Positions 33,794 to 43,400 of a stretch of 64,000 nucleotides of DNA are shown piece after piece; within the stretch, counting starts at the first letter, position 1, and each line of letters starts with the position of its first letter. Made by a program: the position numbers and the translations under genes. This DNA is from Leptolyngbya iicbica LK (GTDB lineage: Bacteria > Cyanobacteriota > Cyanobacteriia > Phormidesmidales > Phormidesmidaceae): the NCBI RefSeq assembly GCF_004212215.1, contig NZ_QVFV01000001.1:940814-1004813 (forward strand). The letters run 5' to 3'. Under the pieces are notes generated by a model that was not told the origin of the DNA, searched no databases, and was given only the letters and a program-made list of their open reading frames with translations.

Positions 33794-35077
33794 CTATTCG
33801 TGACAGTGAGAAGAAGGAGAGGGGGAGAGCGGCGGGCGGGCGGATTTGGCCGGCGGGGTGTACCACCGCTGGTAGTTGAACAACCGCCAGAAAACGGGCG
33901 ATCGCAGCGCCATCACCAACAGCAAACTCCCCGCGAGCAAGCCGGAATGCAGTAAGGGACGCCCCTGCATTTGCAAACTGCCGAAATAGCTCGAGCCGGC
34001 AACGATGGCGTGCAGCCCCCCCAACAACAGCGCCGGAATGCTGAGCAGATGGAGCGATCGCCAGGCTTTGCCCAGTCGTCGCTGAGCCGTATCAGTACTG
34101 GTAAGGGTGAGGGGAATCATCAATAGGAGGGCGATCGCCCCCGCCACCATGCCCCACCGATGCTGCGGCAACATGAAACGCACCGCTGCGGGCTGCCAGT
34201 TCCAACTGTGTTCGAGCATGTGGACGGTATGGGCGAGGGCCAATACAAAACCTCCGACCCCTAGTAAGCGACGAAACCGCAGGGGATAAGGCCACAATTT
34301 ACTGATGGGTCGAGCGATAAGCGCCAGCGCCAGAAATAGGAGCGACAGATGCCCTGCATAATCGACCATCAGATCGCCTGTGCGGAGCAATGTGAGGACG
34401 CCAATCAGCAGAGTAATCCAACCGCCGAGTTGGAATAGCTGACTGCGGCGATCGCGGCTTAGCCAAGCGCTATAGGTGCCCAACCCCACCATCATCGGCA
34501 ACGTGCCCAAGCCAAAGGCTCCCATCGTCGCCGCCCCCGCCCACACTGAACTCGTGGCCGCCGCTTTGATCTGCGCGGTGTAAAGAAAGCCGCAGGGGAT
34601 TAACCCCCAGGCAAGGCCCAGTAACAGCGGTGTCCACCAGCGGCGCGACTGGGCCGTGTGCCCCATCACTTGCTGCAGGCGATCGTGCAGTGCGCCTTGC
34701 AACGGATGCAGAAAGGGCAATTGAGGGAATAATCCCGGAGCCACCTGCCGCAGCCCAATGAGGATTAGCAAAGTGCCTGTCAGTAGGGCCATCCCGCGAC
34801 GCAGAACACTGCCGACGCCCGCCATCTGCCCCCCAGCAACCAGTACCGATCCCAGCCCCCCGATCGCGGCCCCCACCAACACATAACTGGCGAGCCGACC
34901 TAAGTTGAGGCAAAGGTGAAACCAAAACTGTTGCGATCGCGTCGGTACCGTCGTCTCATCGGTTGTTTGGGAACGGGCCGCCAAGGAAAACGCCACCGTG
35001 ATCGGGCCGCACATGCCGACACAGTGCCCAAAGCTGCCTAAAAATCCCAACGCGGCGATGAGAGAGAGTTCCAGCAC
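33794..35077 (-). CDS. SafE/UreH-type membrane protein fused to a ferric-reductase-like domain
   Basis: This 427-residue protein has two parts. Residues 1 to about 230 are a SafE/UreH-type (DsbD-like) six-helix domain with the entry motif GHCVGMCGP (17-25) and the later GLIPCGFLYTA. Such proteins move copper or reducing equivalents across the membrane. Residues about 240-410 resemble the ferric-reductase or YedZ-like heme membrane domain, with histidines spaced in HTVHMLEH and in LHLLSIPALLLGGLHA. The C-terminus ends SHCHE, a possible metal-binding tail. It is separated by only 4-7 bp from its neighbours. The fused layout suggests coupling of metal transport to electron transfer, which is inference. 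Confidence 0.7.
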   Translation of the reverse strand: MLELSLIAALGFLGSFGHCVGMCGPITVAFSLAARSQTTDETTVPTRSQQFWFHLCLNLGRLASYVLVGAAIGGLGSVLVAGGQMAGVGSVLRRGMALLTGTLLILIGLRQVAPGLFPQLPFLHPLQGALHDRLQQVMGHTAQSRRWWTPLLLGLAWGLIPCGFLYTAQIKAAATSSVWAGAATMGAFGLGTLPMMVGLGTYSAWLSRDRRSQLFQLGGWITLLIGVLTLLRTGDLMVDYAGHLSLLFLALALIARPISKLWPYPLRFRRLLGVGGFVLALAHTVHMLEHSWNWQPAAVRFMLPQHRWGMVAGAIALLLMIPLTLTSTDTAQRRLGKAWRSLHLLSIPALLLGGLHAIVAGSSYFGSLQMQGRPLLHSGLLAGSLLLVMALRSPVFWRLFNYQRWYTPPAKSARPPLSPSPSSHCHE

Positions 35078-35084
35078 GGTGGCC

Positions 35085-35912
35085 TTAACCCTCCAAGGTC
35101 AAAAACTGTTCCAGGGCGTCGGCGACTTTCGGCGGCCAGCGGCGAATCGTGCGCACCCACTCTAAATCTTTATAGCGGCTATCCAAGCCTTCTACCGCGA
35201 CCCACTGGCTTTCGGCCTCACCGCGCTGGTTGCTGGCCCACAGTCCGGCAGTGAGGGCCGCCCGCGCATCGGGAAAGTTGGGATACTTGCGCACCACGCC
35301 TCGCAAAGTTTTCAGCGCTTCATCATGACGATCGACCTGATACAGAGCCAGACCATAGTTAACGCGTGCCAAGGCAAAATTCGGGTCCAGATCGGCGGCA
35401 GTTTTGTAGTCGGCGATCGCAGCTTCCCAGTCGCCCTGACCGGCCTCAGCATTGCCGCGATTATTCAGCGCCCCCGCCTCTTGAGGATCGAGCGCCAAAA
35501 CGTGGTTGTAGTCCGCGATCGCCGCATCCCATTCCTGCTGCATCTCGTACGCCGCCCCTCGATTCAAATAAGAATCGGGCTCGTCGGGAGCCAGGGTGAT
35601 CGCTTGAGTGTAGTCGGCGATCGCATCCTCTAGTTGAAATTGACTGGCTCGCACAATGCCGCGATTGCTCCAAATCGCCGGTTCCTCAGGCAAGTACTCT
35701 AAGAGCTGCGTCCACAGCTTATCCGCTGCCGCATAGTCGCCTTCGCGACTGGTAATAAAGGCTTTTTCGCGCAAAGTAGCCATTTCTTGAATGTCGGCTT
35801 GGCTAAAGTTGTCAGGCGCAGGAGCCGCGATCGCGGACGCTCCCCACCCCCATGCGAAGCACAGGCAGAGACAAACACTGACAAACAGGCGACAAGGAGT
35901 TTTTAAACGCAC
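35085..35912 (-). CDS. Secreted tetratricopeptide repeat protein
   Basis: This 275-residue protein has a signal peptide (LFVSVCLCLCFAWGWGASAIA) and then at least four TPR units (for example AIADYTQAITLAPDEPDSYLN and AIADYNHVLALDPQEAGALN). The repeats make a protein-binding surface in the periplasm. It is the first gene of the four-gene minus-strand unit, 7 bp before the SafE-type gene. A partner is likely to be encoded in the same unit. Confidence 0.75.
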   Translation of the reverse strand: MRLKTPCRLFVSVCLCLCFAWGWGASAIAAPAPDNFSQADIQEMATLREKAFITSREGDYAAADKLWTQLLEYLPEEPAIWSNRGIVRASQFQLEDAIADYTQAITLAPDEPDSYLNRGAAYEMQQEWDAAIADYNHVLALDPQEAGALNNRGNAEAGQGDWEAAIADYKTAADLDPNFALARVNYGLALYQVDRHDEALKTLRGVVRKYPNFPDARAALTAGLWASNQRGEAESQWVAVEGLDSRYKDLEWVRTIRRWPPKVADALEQFLTLEG

Positions 35913-36107
35913 TGGATTGATAAATGATGGAAGGCACTTTTATAGACTATCGAGTCTGGCGACGAAAGGGAAACTAAAAATTACTGCAAGGGGAGATTTT
36001 TGGGAATCCTGCTGAGTTTGGCACGGACGAAGATTTGAACCATATGGAGCAGTGACCGAGGAGGAACCTGCGGCTGGCTGCAACATCCCCTCACAATTCC
36101 TTGCCTG

Positions 36108-36755
36108 ATGGTGTGGGTGCAGTATCATCGGTGGGTGAAAACGCTAGATGTGGGCGATCGCGTGGCGGAATACCAACCTTCTCTGCTCTCGAATCAAGAT
36201 CTCAAAGCCGCTGAGGTGTCGTGGGCGTATAACCGTCCCGCGCAACAGGCTGCTTTGAGCGCTGACGAACTGACCGCTTGGAAGCAGCGGATCCACGAGT
36301 TTCAGCAGACGGTGAAGGGCGAGGCGGGCGCAACTCAGGGGAGTTTGTTCGGCGACAGTGTGCCGTCCCCGGTGGAGGCGATCGATCCATTCACTCTACC
36401 CCAGCGCAATGCCGAGTTTTGGCGCGAGCAGTTCACCGATGCGGGCAACGCCGCCCTTTACTTCGTGCTGGATCATGAGGCCGATTTACTGCTCTACGTG
36501 GGCGAAACCGTTAAGGCCAATCAGCGCTGGAAGGGCACCCACGACTGCAAGCGCTACATTCTCAACTATGTTTCTGCCCACCGAGCCGCCGATCTGCCGG
36601 TGCAGGTCAACATTGGCTTTTGGCCCTACGCTCCTGAAGATCGCAAAGCCCGCCAGTCGTTGGAATCAGAACTAATTCGTAAATGGCGATCGCCCTTCAA
36701 TAAAGAAAACTGGCGCAAGTGGGCCACCCCCTTCATCGGCCAGAGCGACACTTAG
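36108..36755 (+). CDS. GIY-YIG nuclease-like protein
   Basis: This 215-residue protein has a variant GIY-YIG core in the second half: LYFVLDHEADLLLYVGET (about 123-140), then RWKGTHDCKRYI and the Glu-containing helix SLESELIRKWRSP. The first 110 residues are unrelated and rich in Q and A. The family includes repair and restriction nucleases; no such function can be assigned. The start is uncertain: no ribosome binding site precedes the ATG at 36108, and a GTG ten codons later is also possible. It is an isolated gene followed by repeats. Confidence 0.65.
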   Translation: MVWVQYHRWVKTLDVGDRVAEYQPSLLSNQDLKAAEVSWAYNRPAQQAALSADELTAWKQRIHEFQQTVKGEAGATQGSLFGDSVPSPVEAIDPFTLPQRNAEFWREQFTDAGNAALYFVLDHEADLLLYVGETVKANQRWKGTHDCKRYILNYVSAHRAADLPVQVNIGFWPYAPEDRKARQSLESELIRKWRSPFNKENWRKWATPFIGQSDT

Positions 36756-36778
36756 GGGTTCTCCAGAAATAAATTTAC

Positions 36779-36893
36779 CGTCGTAGGTTGGCGTCAAGGA
36801 ACGTTGGCGAAGCCTGGCCAGAGGCCATGAATCAACAGGCTTTAATCCTTCCTACTGTTGGGTTTCCTGACGTCAACCCCAACCTACACGACG
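36779..36893. repeat. Imperfect palindromic element (MITE-like)
   Basis: The left arm CGTCGTAGGTTGGCGTCAAG (36779-36798, continuing GAACG) is largely complementary to the right arm, which ends CCAACCTACACGACG (36879-36893) and includes TTTCCTGACGTC. The arms pair over roughly 25 positions with small gaps around a 60-nt centre. Palindromes containing GTAGGTTGG occur as dispersed repeats in many cyanobacteria, so this is probably a non-autonomous mobile repeat. Confidence 0.55.
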
Positions 36894-36964
36894 AATTTTT
36901 CGGGGGATTTCTTTTTCAGAGATCTCCTTATCATCACCTCAGCCCAGAATCGGGTGTCGCCAGG

Positions 36965-37021
36965 GGACGGTTCCCTCGGTGTAAACCAACATCTTGTCTA
37001 TCAGCCCACAGGGAACCGTCC
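36965..37021. repeat. 12-bp perfect inverted repeat
   Basis: GGACGGTTCCCT (36965-36976) and AGGGAACCGTCC (37010-37021) are exact complements across a 33-nt loop. It is 90 bp before the URC1-type gene. It could be a second repeat element, a terminator of the GIY-YIG transcript without T-run, or a leader structure. Confidence 0.4.
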
Positions 37022-37111
37022 TCCGAGGCCATACCAACATTGCAACCTGCACTACAGTCTGGGCTACCCTGACAGGATAGGTTCAAAATTTAGTGATTAA
37101 GGGGCTCTACG

Positions 37112-38377
37112 ATGACCTCGGCTCAGTCGCCTCGCCATAAGCACATTGTTCTCACTTCGCATCCGGCCCAGTTTGGCAGCCAACCTCATCCCGTGCAGTG
37201 GGGGAATCCTAATCCGCAAGAACGCGGCCCGATCATTGCCACCTTGGGGAATCTGGCTCACCGCAACGCCATTGGCACCCATTCCGGCGGGTATGCCGTG
37301 TACCGAGCGTTGGCGATCGCCAGCGGCAGTCTCAAGCGCGATCACCAGGCCGACCTGACCGACACCTCTCCCACCGTATCCATTGGGCCACACCCCAGTT
37401 GGGGCGACCCGACCAAGATTGTGGCGCTGGATCCCTTTGGGGCGCTGGATAATCATCTGTTTGCCGATTTGCGGGCCGAGGGCTACGACATTCGTCCCTC
37501 TATCGCCATCACCAAAGCCCACATCAACATTCCCGAACTGCAAGACGCCGTCGCCCAGGGGCGTCTCAAGGTGGACGGCAAAATTTTGAAAGAGAACGGT
37601 GAATTGGTGGTGACCAAAGCGGCGATCGAGCCCGTCTGGCACCTGCCGGGCATTGCCAAGCGCTTTGGCGTGGAAGAAAGTGACCTCCGCCGCACTTTGT
37701 TCGAGCAGACCGGGGGCATGTTCCCCGAGTTGGTGACCCGTCCTGATTTGGAAGTGTTTTTGCCCCCCATTGGCGGCCATACCGTCTACATTTTGGGCGA
37801 GATCGAAGCGATTACGGATCCTGACAAACCGCTAGCCGTGCGCATCCACGATGAGTGCAATGGCTCGGACGTGTTTGGTTCTGACATTTGCACCTGTCGT
37901 CCGTACCTCGTCCACGGCATTGAGGTGGCGATTCAAACCGCGCAGGTGGGCGGGGCGGGCGTCATCATCTACGCCCGCAAAGAGGGGCGCGCCCTGGGCG
38001 AAGTGACGAAGTTTCTCGTGTATAACGCCCGCAAACGCCAGGAGGGGGGCGATCGCGCTGACACCTACTTCACTCGTACCGAATGTGTTGCGGGCGTGCC
38101 GGACATGCGCTTTCAGGAAATCATGCCCGACGTGATGCATTGGCTGGGCATCACTCGCATTGACCAGTTCGTCTCGATGAGCAACATGAAATACGACGCG
38201 GTGACTAAATCCGGCATTGAAATTGTTGAGCGCATCACCATTCCTGAGGAGTTGATACCGGCGGATGCGATGGTAGAAATCAACGCGAAGAAGGCAGCGG
38301 GCTATTACACCGAAGGCGAGGTGCCGGACGAAACCGTGCTGGAAAAAACCATCGGTCGGCAATACGAGGACGCATGA
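37112..38377 (+). CDS. URC1-type GTP cyclohydrolase II homologue (uracil catabolism)
   Basis: The C-terminal half of this 421-residue protein is a RibA-type domain. It has the zinc ligands Cys249, Cys260 and Cys262 (DECNGSDVFGSDICTC) and the catalytic-region motif YARKEGRALGEVTK. The extra N-terminal 200 residues and the context separate it from riboflavin-pathway RibA. Next to a DUF1688 gene and upp, it matches the URC1 protein of the URC pathway of uracil breakdown, which is thought to open a ring derived from UMP or uridine. A good ribosome binding site lies 9 nt upstream. Its stop overlaps the URC4 start by 4 bp. Confidence 0.85.
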   Translation: MTSAQSPRHKHIVLTSHPAQFGSQPHPVQWGNPNPQERGPIIATLGNLAHRNAIGTHSGGYAVYRALAIASGSLKRDHQADLTDTSPTVSIGPHPSWGDPTKIVALDPFGALDNHLFADLRAEGYDIRPSIAITKAHINIPELQDAVAQGRLKVDGKILKENGELVVTKAAIEPVWHLPGIAKRFGVEESDLRRTLFEQTGGMFPELVTRPDLEVFLPPIGGHTVYILGEIEAITDPDKPLAVRIHDECNGSDVFGSDICTCRPYLVHGIEVAIQTAQVGGAGVIIYARKEGRALGEVTKFLVYNARKRQEGGDRADTYFTRTECVAGVPDMRFQEIMPDVMHWLGITRIDQFVSMSNMKYDAVTKSGIEIVERITIPEELIPADAMVEINAKKAAGYYTEGEVPDETVLEKTIGRQYEDA

Positions 38378-39612
38378 TGACGCCGTCAGAGTCCGCCGCG
38401 ATCGCCGACCTCCGCACCCCCCAAGCCGTCCGCGATCGCTGCCAGCAACTCTTCGCCTTGTGTGAAGCGGGCCAGCTAGATCATTTCGCCTGCGACCTGA
38501 GCCAGTTGGACACCGTCGCCGATTATGTGGTGGCAACCACCCAGCAACTCTACCCCGACTTCGACGTGCCCTTTCACTCCCGCTGGCGACACTTTGACGC
38601 TGGAGGGACACCCCGACTGGCTCAGTTGGATCAGTCACTGGCGGAATTATCCGTAGCAGCAGCGGCGCGATCGCGCCTCGATCTCGCCATCGTCAGTGTG
38701 TTGCTGGATGCCGGAGCGGGGAGCCTGTGGCGCTACCACGATCGCGCTGCCGATCAGGTCTTGGGGCGCTCCGAGGGACTGGCGATCGCTAGCCTCCACG
38801 CCTTCCAACAGGGCGTCTTTTCGTCCGACCCAGAACAGCCCTATCAGGTGGATGCAGCGGGCCTGCAAGCCCTCACCGAGTCGGACTTGGCTAACGCCTT
38901 CCAGGTCAGCGACGAGAATCCGCTGGTGGGATTATCGGGACGGCTGCAGCTCTTGCACCAGCTTGGTCGCTCCCTCGCCGCGCACCCCCAGCGGTTCGGC
39001 GCGGACTGCCCCCGGCCCGGCAATTTGCTGGATTACTGGCATGCCACTTATGGCAACACGCTCGACGCGGGGAACCTGTTAACCGAAGTGCTGATCAGTT
39101 TTGGCGACATTTGGCCGGGCAGAGTCGCGATCGCGGATACCAACCTCGGCGACGTATGGCCCCACCCCGCTCTATCCAACACTGGTCCCGGTACGAATCT
39201 GGTGCCCTTTCACAAGCTATCCCAGTGGCTCACCTACTCTCTAGTGGAGCCTTTGCAGTCCGCTGGCCTCACAGTGACGAACCTGAACACCCTGACCGGA
39301 CTGGCAGAATACCGCAACGGCGGCCTCTGTTTGGATCTCGGTTTGCTAGTGCCGAAACACGACGCCGTCACCCGCGAGGCGCATTTGCCCAGTTCCCCGG
39401 TAGTGGTGGAATGGCGAGCATTAACCGTGGTGATGCTGGATGCGATCGGCGATCGCGTCCGCCACCAACTCGGCAAGTCGGCGGAAGAATTGCCCCTCAT
39501 CAAAGTCCTCGAAGGCGGCACCTGGGCCGCCGGACGCCGCATCGCCAAACACCTGCGCTCCGACAGCGGCGCGCCCCCCATTACCATCCAAAGCGACGGC
39601 ACCGTGTTTTGA
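38374..39612 (+). CDS. URC4/DUF1688 family protein (uracil catabolism)
   Basis: This 412-residue protein belongs to the DUF1688 (URC4/urg3) family: LRTPQAVRDRCQQLFAL at the start, HSRWRHFDAGG near residue 70, LDAGAGSLWRY near 110, and the ending EGGTWAAGRRIA. The family is required for the URC route in yeasts and occurs beside URC1 in bacteria; its chemical step is unsettled. It overlaps the URC1-type gene by 4 bp (ATGA), so the two are translationally coupled. A palindromic repeat separates it from upp. Confidence 0.85.
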   Translation: MMTPSESAAIADLRTPQAVRDRCQQLFALCEAGQLDHFACDLSQLDTVADYVVATTQQLYPDFDVPFHSRWRHFDAGGTPRLAQLDQSLAELSVAAAARSRLDLAIVSVLLDAGAGSLWRYHDRAADQVLGRSEGLAIASLHAFQQGVFSSDPEQPYQVDAAGLQALTESDLANAFQVSDENPLVGLSGRLQLLHQLGRSLAAHPQRFGADCPRPGNLLDYWHATYGNTLDAGNLLTEVLISFGDIWPGRVAIADTNLGDVWPHPALSNTGPGTNLVPFHKLSQWLTYSLVEPLQSAGLTVTNLNTLTGLAEYRNGGLCLDLGLLVPKHDAVTREAHLPSSPVVVEWRALTVVMLDAIGDRVRHQLGKSAEELPLIKVLEGGTWAAGRRIAKHLRSDSGAPPITIQSDGTVF

Positions 39613-39629
39613 TGCCATTCATATTCCGC

Positions 39630-39698
39630 AGGGGCGAGGCATTTTGTGAATCACATATCGGTTATTCAAATTTGTCAGAACCAAAATGCCTCGCCCCT
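39630..39698. repeat. 17-bp perfect palindromic repeat between urc4 and upp
   Basis: AGGGGCGAGGCATTTTG (39630-39646) is exactly complementary to CAAAATGCCTCGCCCCT (39682-39698) with a 35-nt centre. Palindromes of the type GTAGGGGCG...CGCCCCTAC are widespread dispersed repeats in cyanobacteria. It lies within what is otherwise a tight gene cluster. Confidence 0.65.
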
Positions 39699-39741
39699 AC
39701 AACACCCATCCACCCTGCCACCCAACCACCCTCATACCTCC

Positions 39742-40371
39742 ATGCCCACCGTCACCCTGATCGACCATCCCCTCATCCAGCACAAGCTGACCCTGATGCG
39801 GCAAAAAGACACCAGCACGGCCAAATTTCGCAGCCTGCTGGGGGAAATCAGTATGCTGCTGGCCTACGAAGTGACCCGCGACATGCCATTGGAAAAGGTG
39901 GAAATTGAAACCCCCATGGCCATCATGCAAGCCCCCATGCTCTCCGGCAAAAAGGTGGTGCTCATTTCCATCATGCGGGCGGGACAGGGCATTCTCGACG
40001 GCATGTTGCAGCTCATGCCCTCCGCCCGAGTCGGCCACATTGGCCTATATCGCGACCCACGCACCCACATTGCCGTGGAGTATTACTTCAAAGTGCCGGG
40101 GGATGTCTCAGAGCGCGACATGTTGGTAGTCGACCCGATGCTCGCTACGGGCAACTCTGCCGTCGCCGCCGTCTATCGCCTCAAGGAAACCCAGCCCCAC
40201 TCCATCAAATTCGTCTGCCTGCTCGCCGCCCCCGAAGGCATCGAACACTTCCACTCCGAACACCCCGACGTGCCCATCTTCACCGCCGCGATCGATGACA
40301 AACTCGACGAACATGGCTACATCTTGCCGGGTTTAGGGGATGCAGGCGATCGCATGTTCGGCACCAAATAA
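39742..40371 (+). CDS. upp: Uracil phosphoribosyltransferase
   Basis: UPRT makes UMP from uracil and PRPP. The 209-residue protein starts [20 protein letters not shown] and contains the PRPP loop [12 protein letters not shown] and the uracil-site ending [17 protein letters not shown]. The open frame can be extended by 32 codons through the palindromic repeat to a GTG, but the family starts at the ATG at 39742. Within this cluster it probably has the role played by URC6 in yeast: trapping uracil as UMP for breakdown. It would also serve salvage. Confidence 0.95.
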   Translation: MPTVTLIDHPLIQHKLTLMRQKDTSTAKFRSLLGEISMLLAYEVTRDMPLEKVEIETPMAIMQAPMLSGKKVVLISIMRAGQGILDGMLQLMPSARVGHIGLYRDPRTHIAVEYYFKVPGDVSERDMLVVDPMLATGNSAVAAVYRLKETQPHSIKFVCLLAAPEGIEHFHSEHPDVPIFTAAIDDKLDEHGYILPGLGDAGDRMFGTK

Positions 40372-40495
40372 TCAAGCCCGTGAAGAGAGGTGCTGCTTTT
40401 CAAGAAGAGGAGAGGTTGTGGTGCACTCTGCTCCATCGGCCCCTCTTAGCCAGCGGATATAGTAGGAGCAACTGCGCTCTATACTCTGGCACACT

Positions 40496-43400
40496 ATGGT
40501 TCTAGACATTCTGGCTGCGATCGGATTGCGAGAAGCCGGGAGCTACGTAACGAAAGACGTATTGCTGCCATTGTTACAAGGCAGTTTGGAAGATTACGCA
40601 AAAGACTTCTTCAAGAGCTGTATCGCTGACGCTGCCGGGTTAGCCCAACAGGAACCCGTGCAAAAAGCGCTGGCCAAGGCTCTGAAGGCGTTTGTGGAAC
40701 TCGTGGAGGAAGAACTGGCGTTTCAAGGCTGCACCGGGGCGGAGATTCGCGATTTTTACGAGCTGCCGCTGCGCCAATTTATGCAGGATCAGGACGTGAA
40801 GGCGACGTTGGGCCGCGCCTTTGAGCCGGATTGTCGCGCCATTGATGCGGAGGTGCTGGCGCTACGGTGGCAAGCGTTGGAGCTGCGCCCCCTGCCAGAA
40901 GAGTTTGACTGGTCGCAGATTGGCAAGCAGTATGTGCGAGCCGTGAAAGGCATTTTGCGCAGTGACGATGCGCTGCGGGACTTGTTGAAGCTGCACAATC
41001 AGGAGGCGATGCGCCAGGGCATTGAGGAACTGGTGGGCATTCCGCCGGATTTTGATTTGCGGAAGTATCAGGAAACCCTGCGGGAGCAGTACGGCAACCT
41101 GAAGCTGGAGTCGCTGGATACCACGGGCTATGCCTACAACGACCTGAAGCTGTGGCGCATGTTCATTCCCCAGGATGTGCGCACCTGCCAGGAATTTAAC
41201 CCCAAGGTGTACGAAATCCCCAAGGAGAAGCTGCAGGAACTCCAGCAGCGGGGAGAACTGGATGCGGAAGCGCTGGAGGCCGCGCAGATTGAAGAATACC
41301 GCAAGACCTATGTGGAGCAGCCGATCCAGAATGTGCTGGAGGTGGTGGGACGCACAGAAGGCGTGGGGCAGCGGAGCCGTCCGGTGGCGGACTATGCCGT
41401 GGTGCTGGAGGATCCGGGGTCGGGGAAATCGACCCTGTTGCAGTATGTGGCCCTACAGTGGGCCGAGCAGCCCATTCGCGACTTGAAGGAACTGGCCCAG
41501 CGACCGCTGCCGCTGCTGATTGAGCTGCGGAAGTATGCGCGCGATCGCAACGACAAAAAGTGCAGCAGCATGGTGGAGTATCTGCACCAGGGGGATATTG
41601 CCTGTCGGCTAAACCAGCAGCGACTCCATGAGGTGCTGACGGCAGGCAATGCGGTGGCCCTGTTTGACGGCATTGATGAAGTGTTTGACCCCAACCTGCG
41701 GGATGTGGTGGTGACGGATATTCACCGCTTTACCAACAACTACCCCCAGGTGCAGGTAGTGGTGACCTCACGGTGGCTAGGGTATAAGGCGCAGACCCTA
41801 AGGGATGCGGGGTTTCAGCACTACATGCTGCAAGACCTGACGGATGATCAGATTGCGGAATTTATTGAGCGGTGGCACGACCAGACCTTTGCCGACGGGG
41901 CAGACAAGGTCCGCAAGCAGGAGCGGCTACACAAGGCGATTCGCGAATCGAAGGCGATTCGGGAGCTAGCGGGGAATCCGCTGCTGCTGACGATGATGGC
42001 AATTTTGAACCGCCACCAGGAATTACCGCGTGATCGACCGGAACTGTATAACCAGGCATCACGGGTGCTGCTGCACCAGTGGGATGTGGAGCGGAATTTG
42101 ATTGAGCAAAAGCTCGACCCGGTGACGATCGACTATCGGGATAAGCAGGCGATGCTGCGAAAGGTGGCGTTTCACATGCAGTCGGGGGAAGCGGGGCTGG
42201 CAGGCAACATTATCAGCGCCCAAGACCTGGAAGCGATTTTGACGGACTACTTGAAATCCATCGATGTGGAGCAGCCGCGAGATGTGGCGCGACGGATGAT
42301 TCAGCAGCTGCGAACCCGCAACTTTATCCTGTGCTATCTGGGAGCCGACAATTACGCCTTCGTTCACCGTACATTTTTGGAGTTTTTTGCCGCCTGGGCC
42401 TTTGTCTGGGAGTTTAAGGAAACTCAAACGATTACGTTTGAAGAACTACGTGATCAGACCTTTGGAGCACATTGGCAGGAGGAAAGTTGGCAGGAAGTGC
42501 TGCGGCTCATTGCCGGAATGTTAAATGTAACGTTTGCAGAAGAAATAATTCAGTTTCTTCTAGACAGAGATGACCGTAGCGAAGATTATAAATATCTTTT
42601 CCTAGCCGCAGAATGCTTGACAGAGATTAGGAAGCCTAACGCGCTCGAGAATATAAATAAGCTTCTTCTTGATTCTTTGAGAGCTTTGTTGTCTGTTGAG
42701 GGTACCTATGGTGTTAGGACAAAGGCAGTTGAGGTGATCGCACATACTTGGACTGATGCAAATACCTTGCAGTGGCTAAAATCTTTGTCTGTATCAGATG
42801 GTTGGGACGATAATTGGGATGTCCGTAGGGCGTCAATACAAGCAGTTGCAAAAATTTGGCACACAGAGGTTAGCATCCAAAGCTGGCTTGAGAAGAATCT
42901 TCTTCACGACTTAGATTGGAATGTGCGAGATGAAGCTATCGAAAGCTTGGTGCCATTGTTAGATAAAAGTCGAAACTTGAAGACAAGGTTAGGGGTAATA
43001 GTCGAAAGCGACGATGACGAGGATGTGCGCAGCGCAGCCGTGCAGGCATTAGCCCAAGGGTGGAAAGACGACCCCAATACATTGCCCTGGCTCAAAACCT
43101 GTGCCCAAAGTGATGAGCATTACGCTGTGCGGAGTGCGGCGGTGCAGGCGTTAGCCAAGGGGTGGAAAGACGACCCCGATACCTTGCCCATTCTCAAAAC
43201 CCGTGCCCAAAGTGATGAGCATTACGCTGTGCGGATGGCGGCGGTGCAGGCGTTAGCCAAGGGGTGGAAAGACGACCCCGATACCTTACCCATTCTCAAA
43301 ACCCGTGCCCAAAGTGATGACAATTACGCTTTGCGGAGAGCGGCGGTGCAGGAGTTAGCCAAAGGCTTCAAAGACGACCCCGAGACCTTACCGATCCTCA

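Larger units (their letters stand above)
36756..37111. other. Intergenic region made mostly of palindromic repeats
   Basis: No gene was seen. The stretch holds two inverted-repeat elements (36779-36893 and 36965-37021) and the leader of the next gene, whose ribosome binding site AAGGGG lies 9 nt before the ATG at 37112. Confidence 0.6.

Noticed and set aside
39646-39741. N-terminal extension of upp from an upstream GTG
   Set aside because: The extension lies inside a palindromic repeat and has no similarity to UPRT proteins; the ATG at 39742 matches the family start.
42100-42427. Minus-strand open frame inside the NACHT gene (42059-42427)
   Set aside because: It is fully antisense to a strongly coding region and has no family features.
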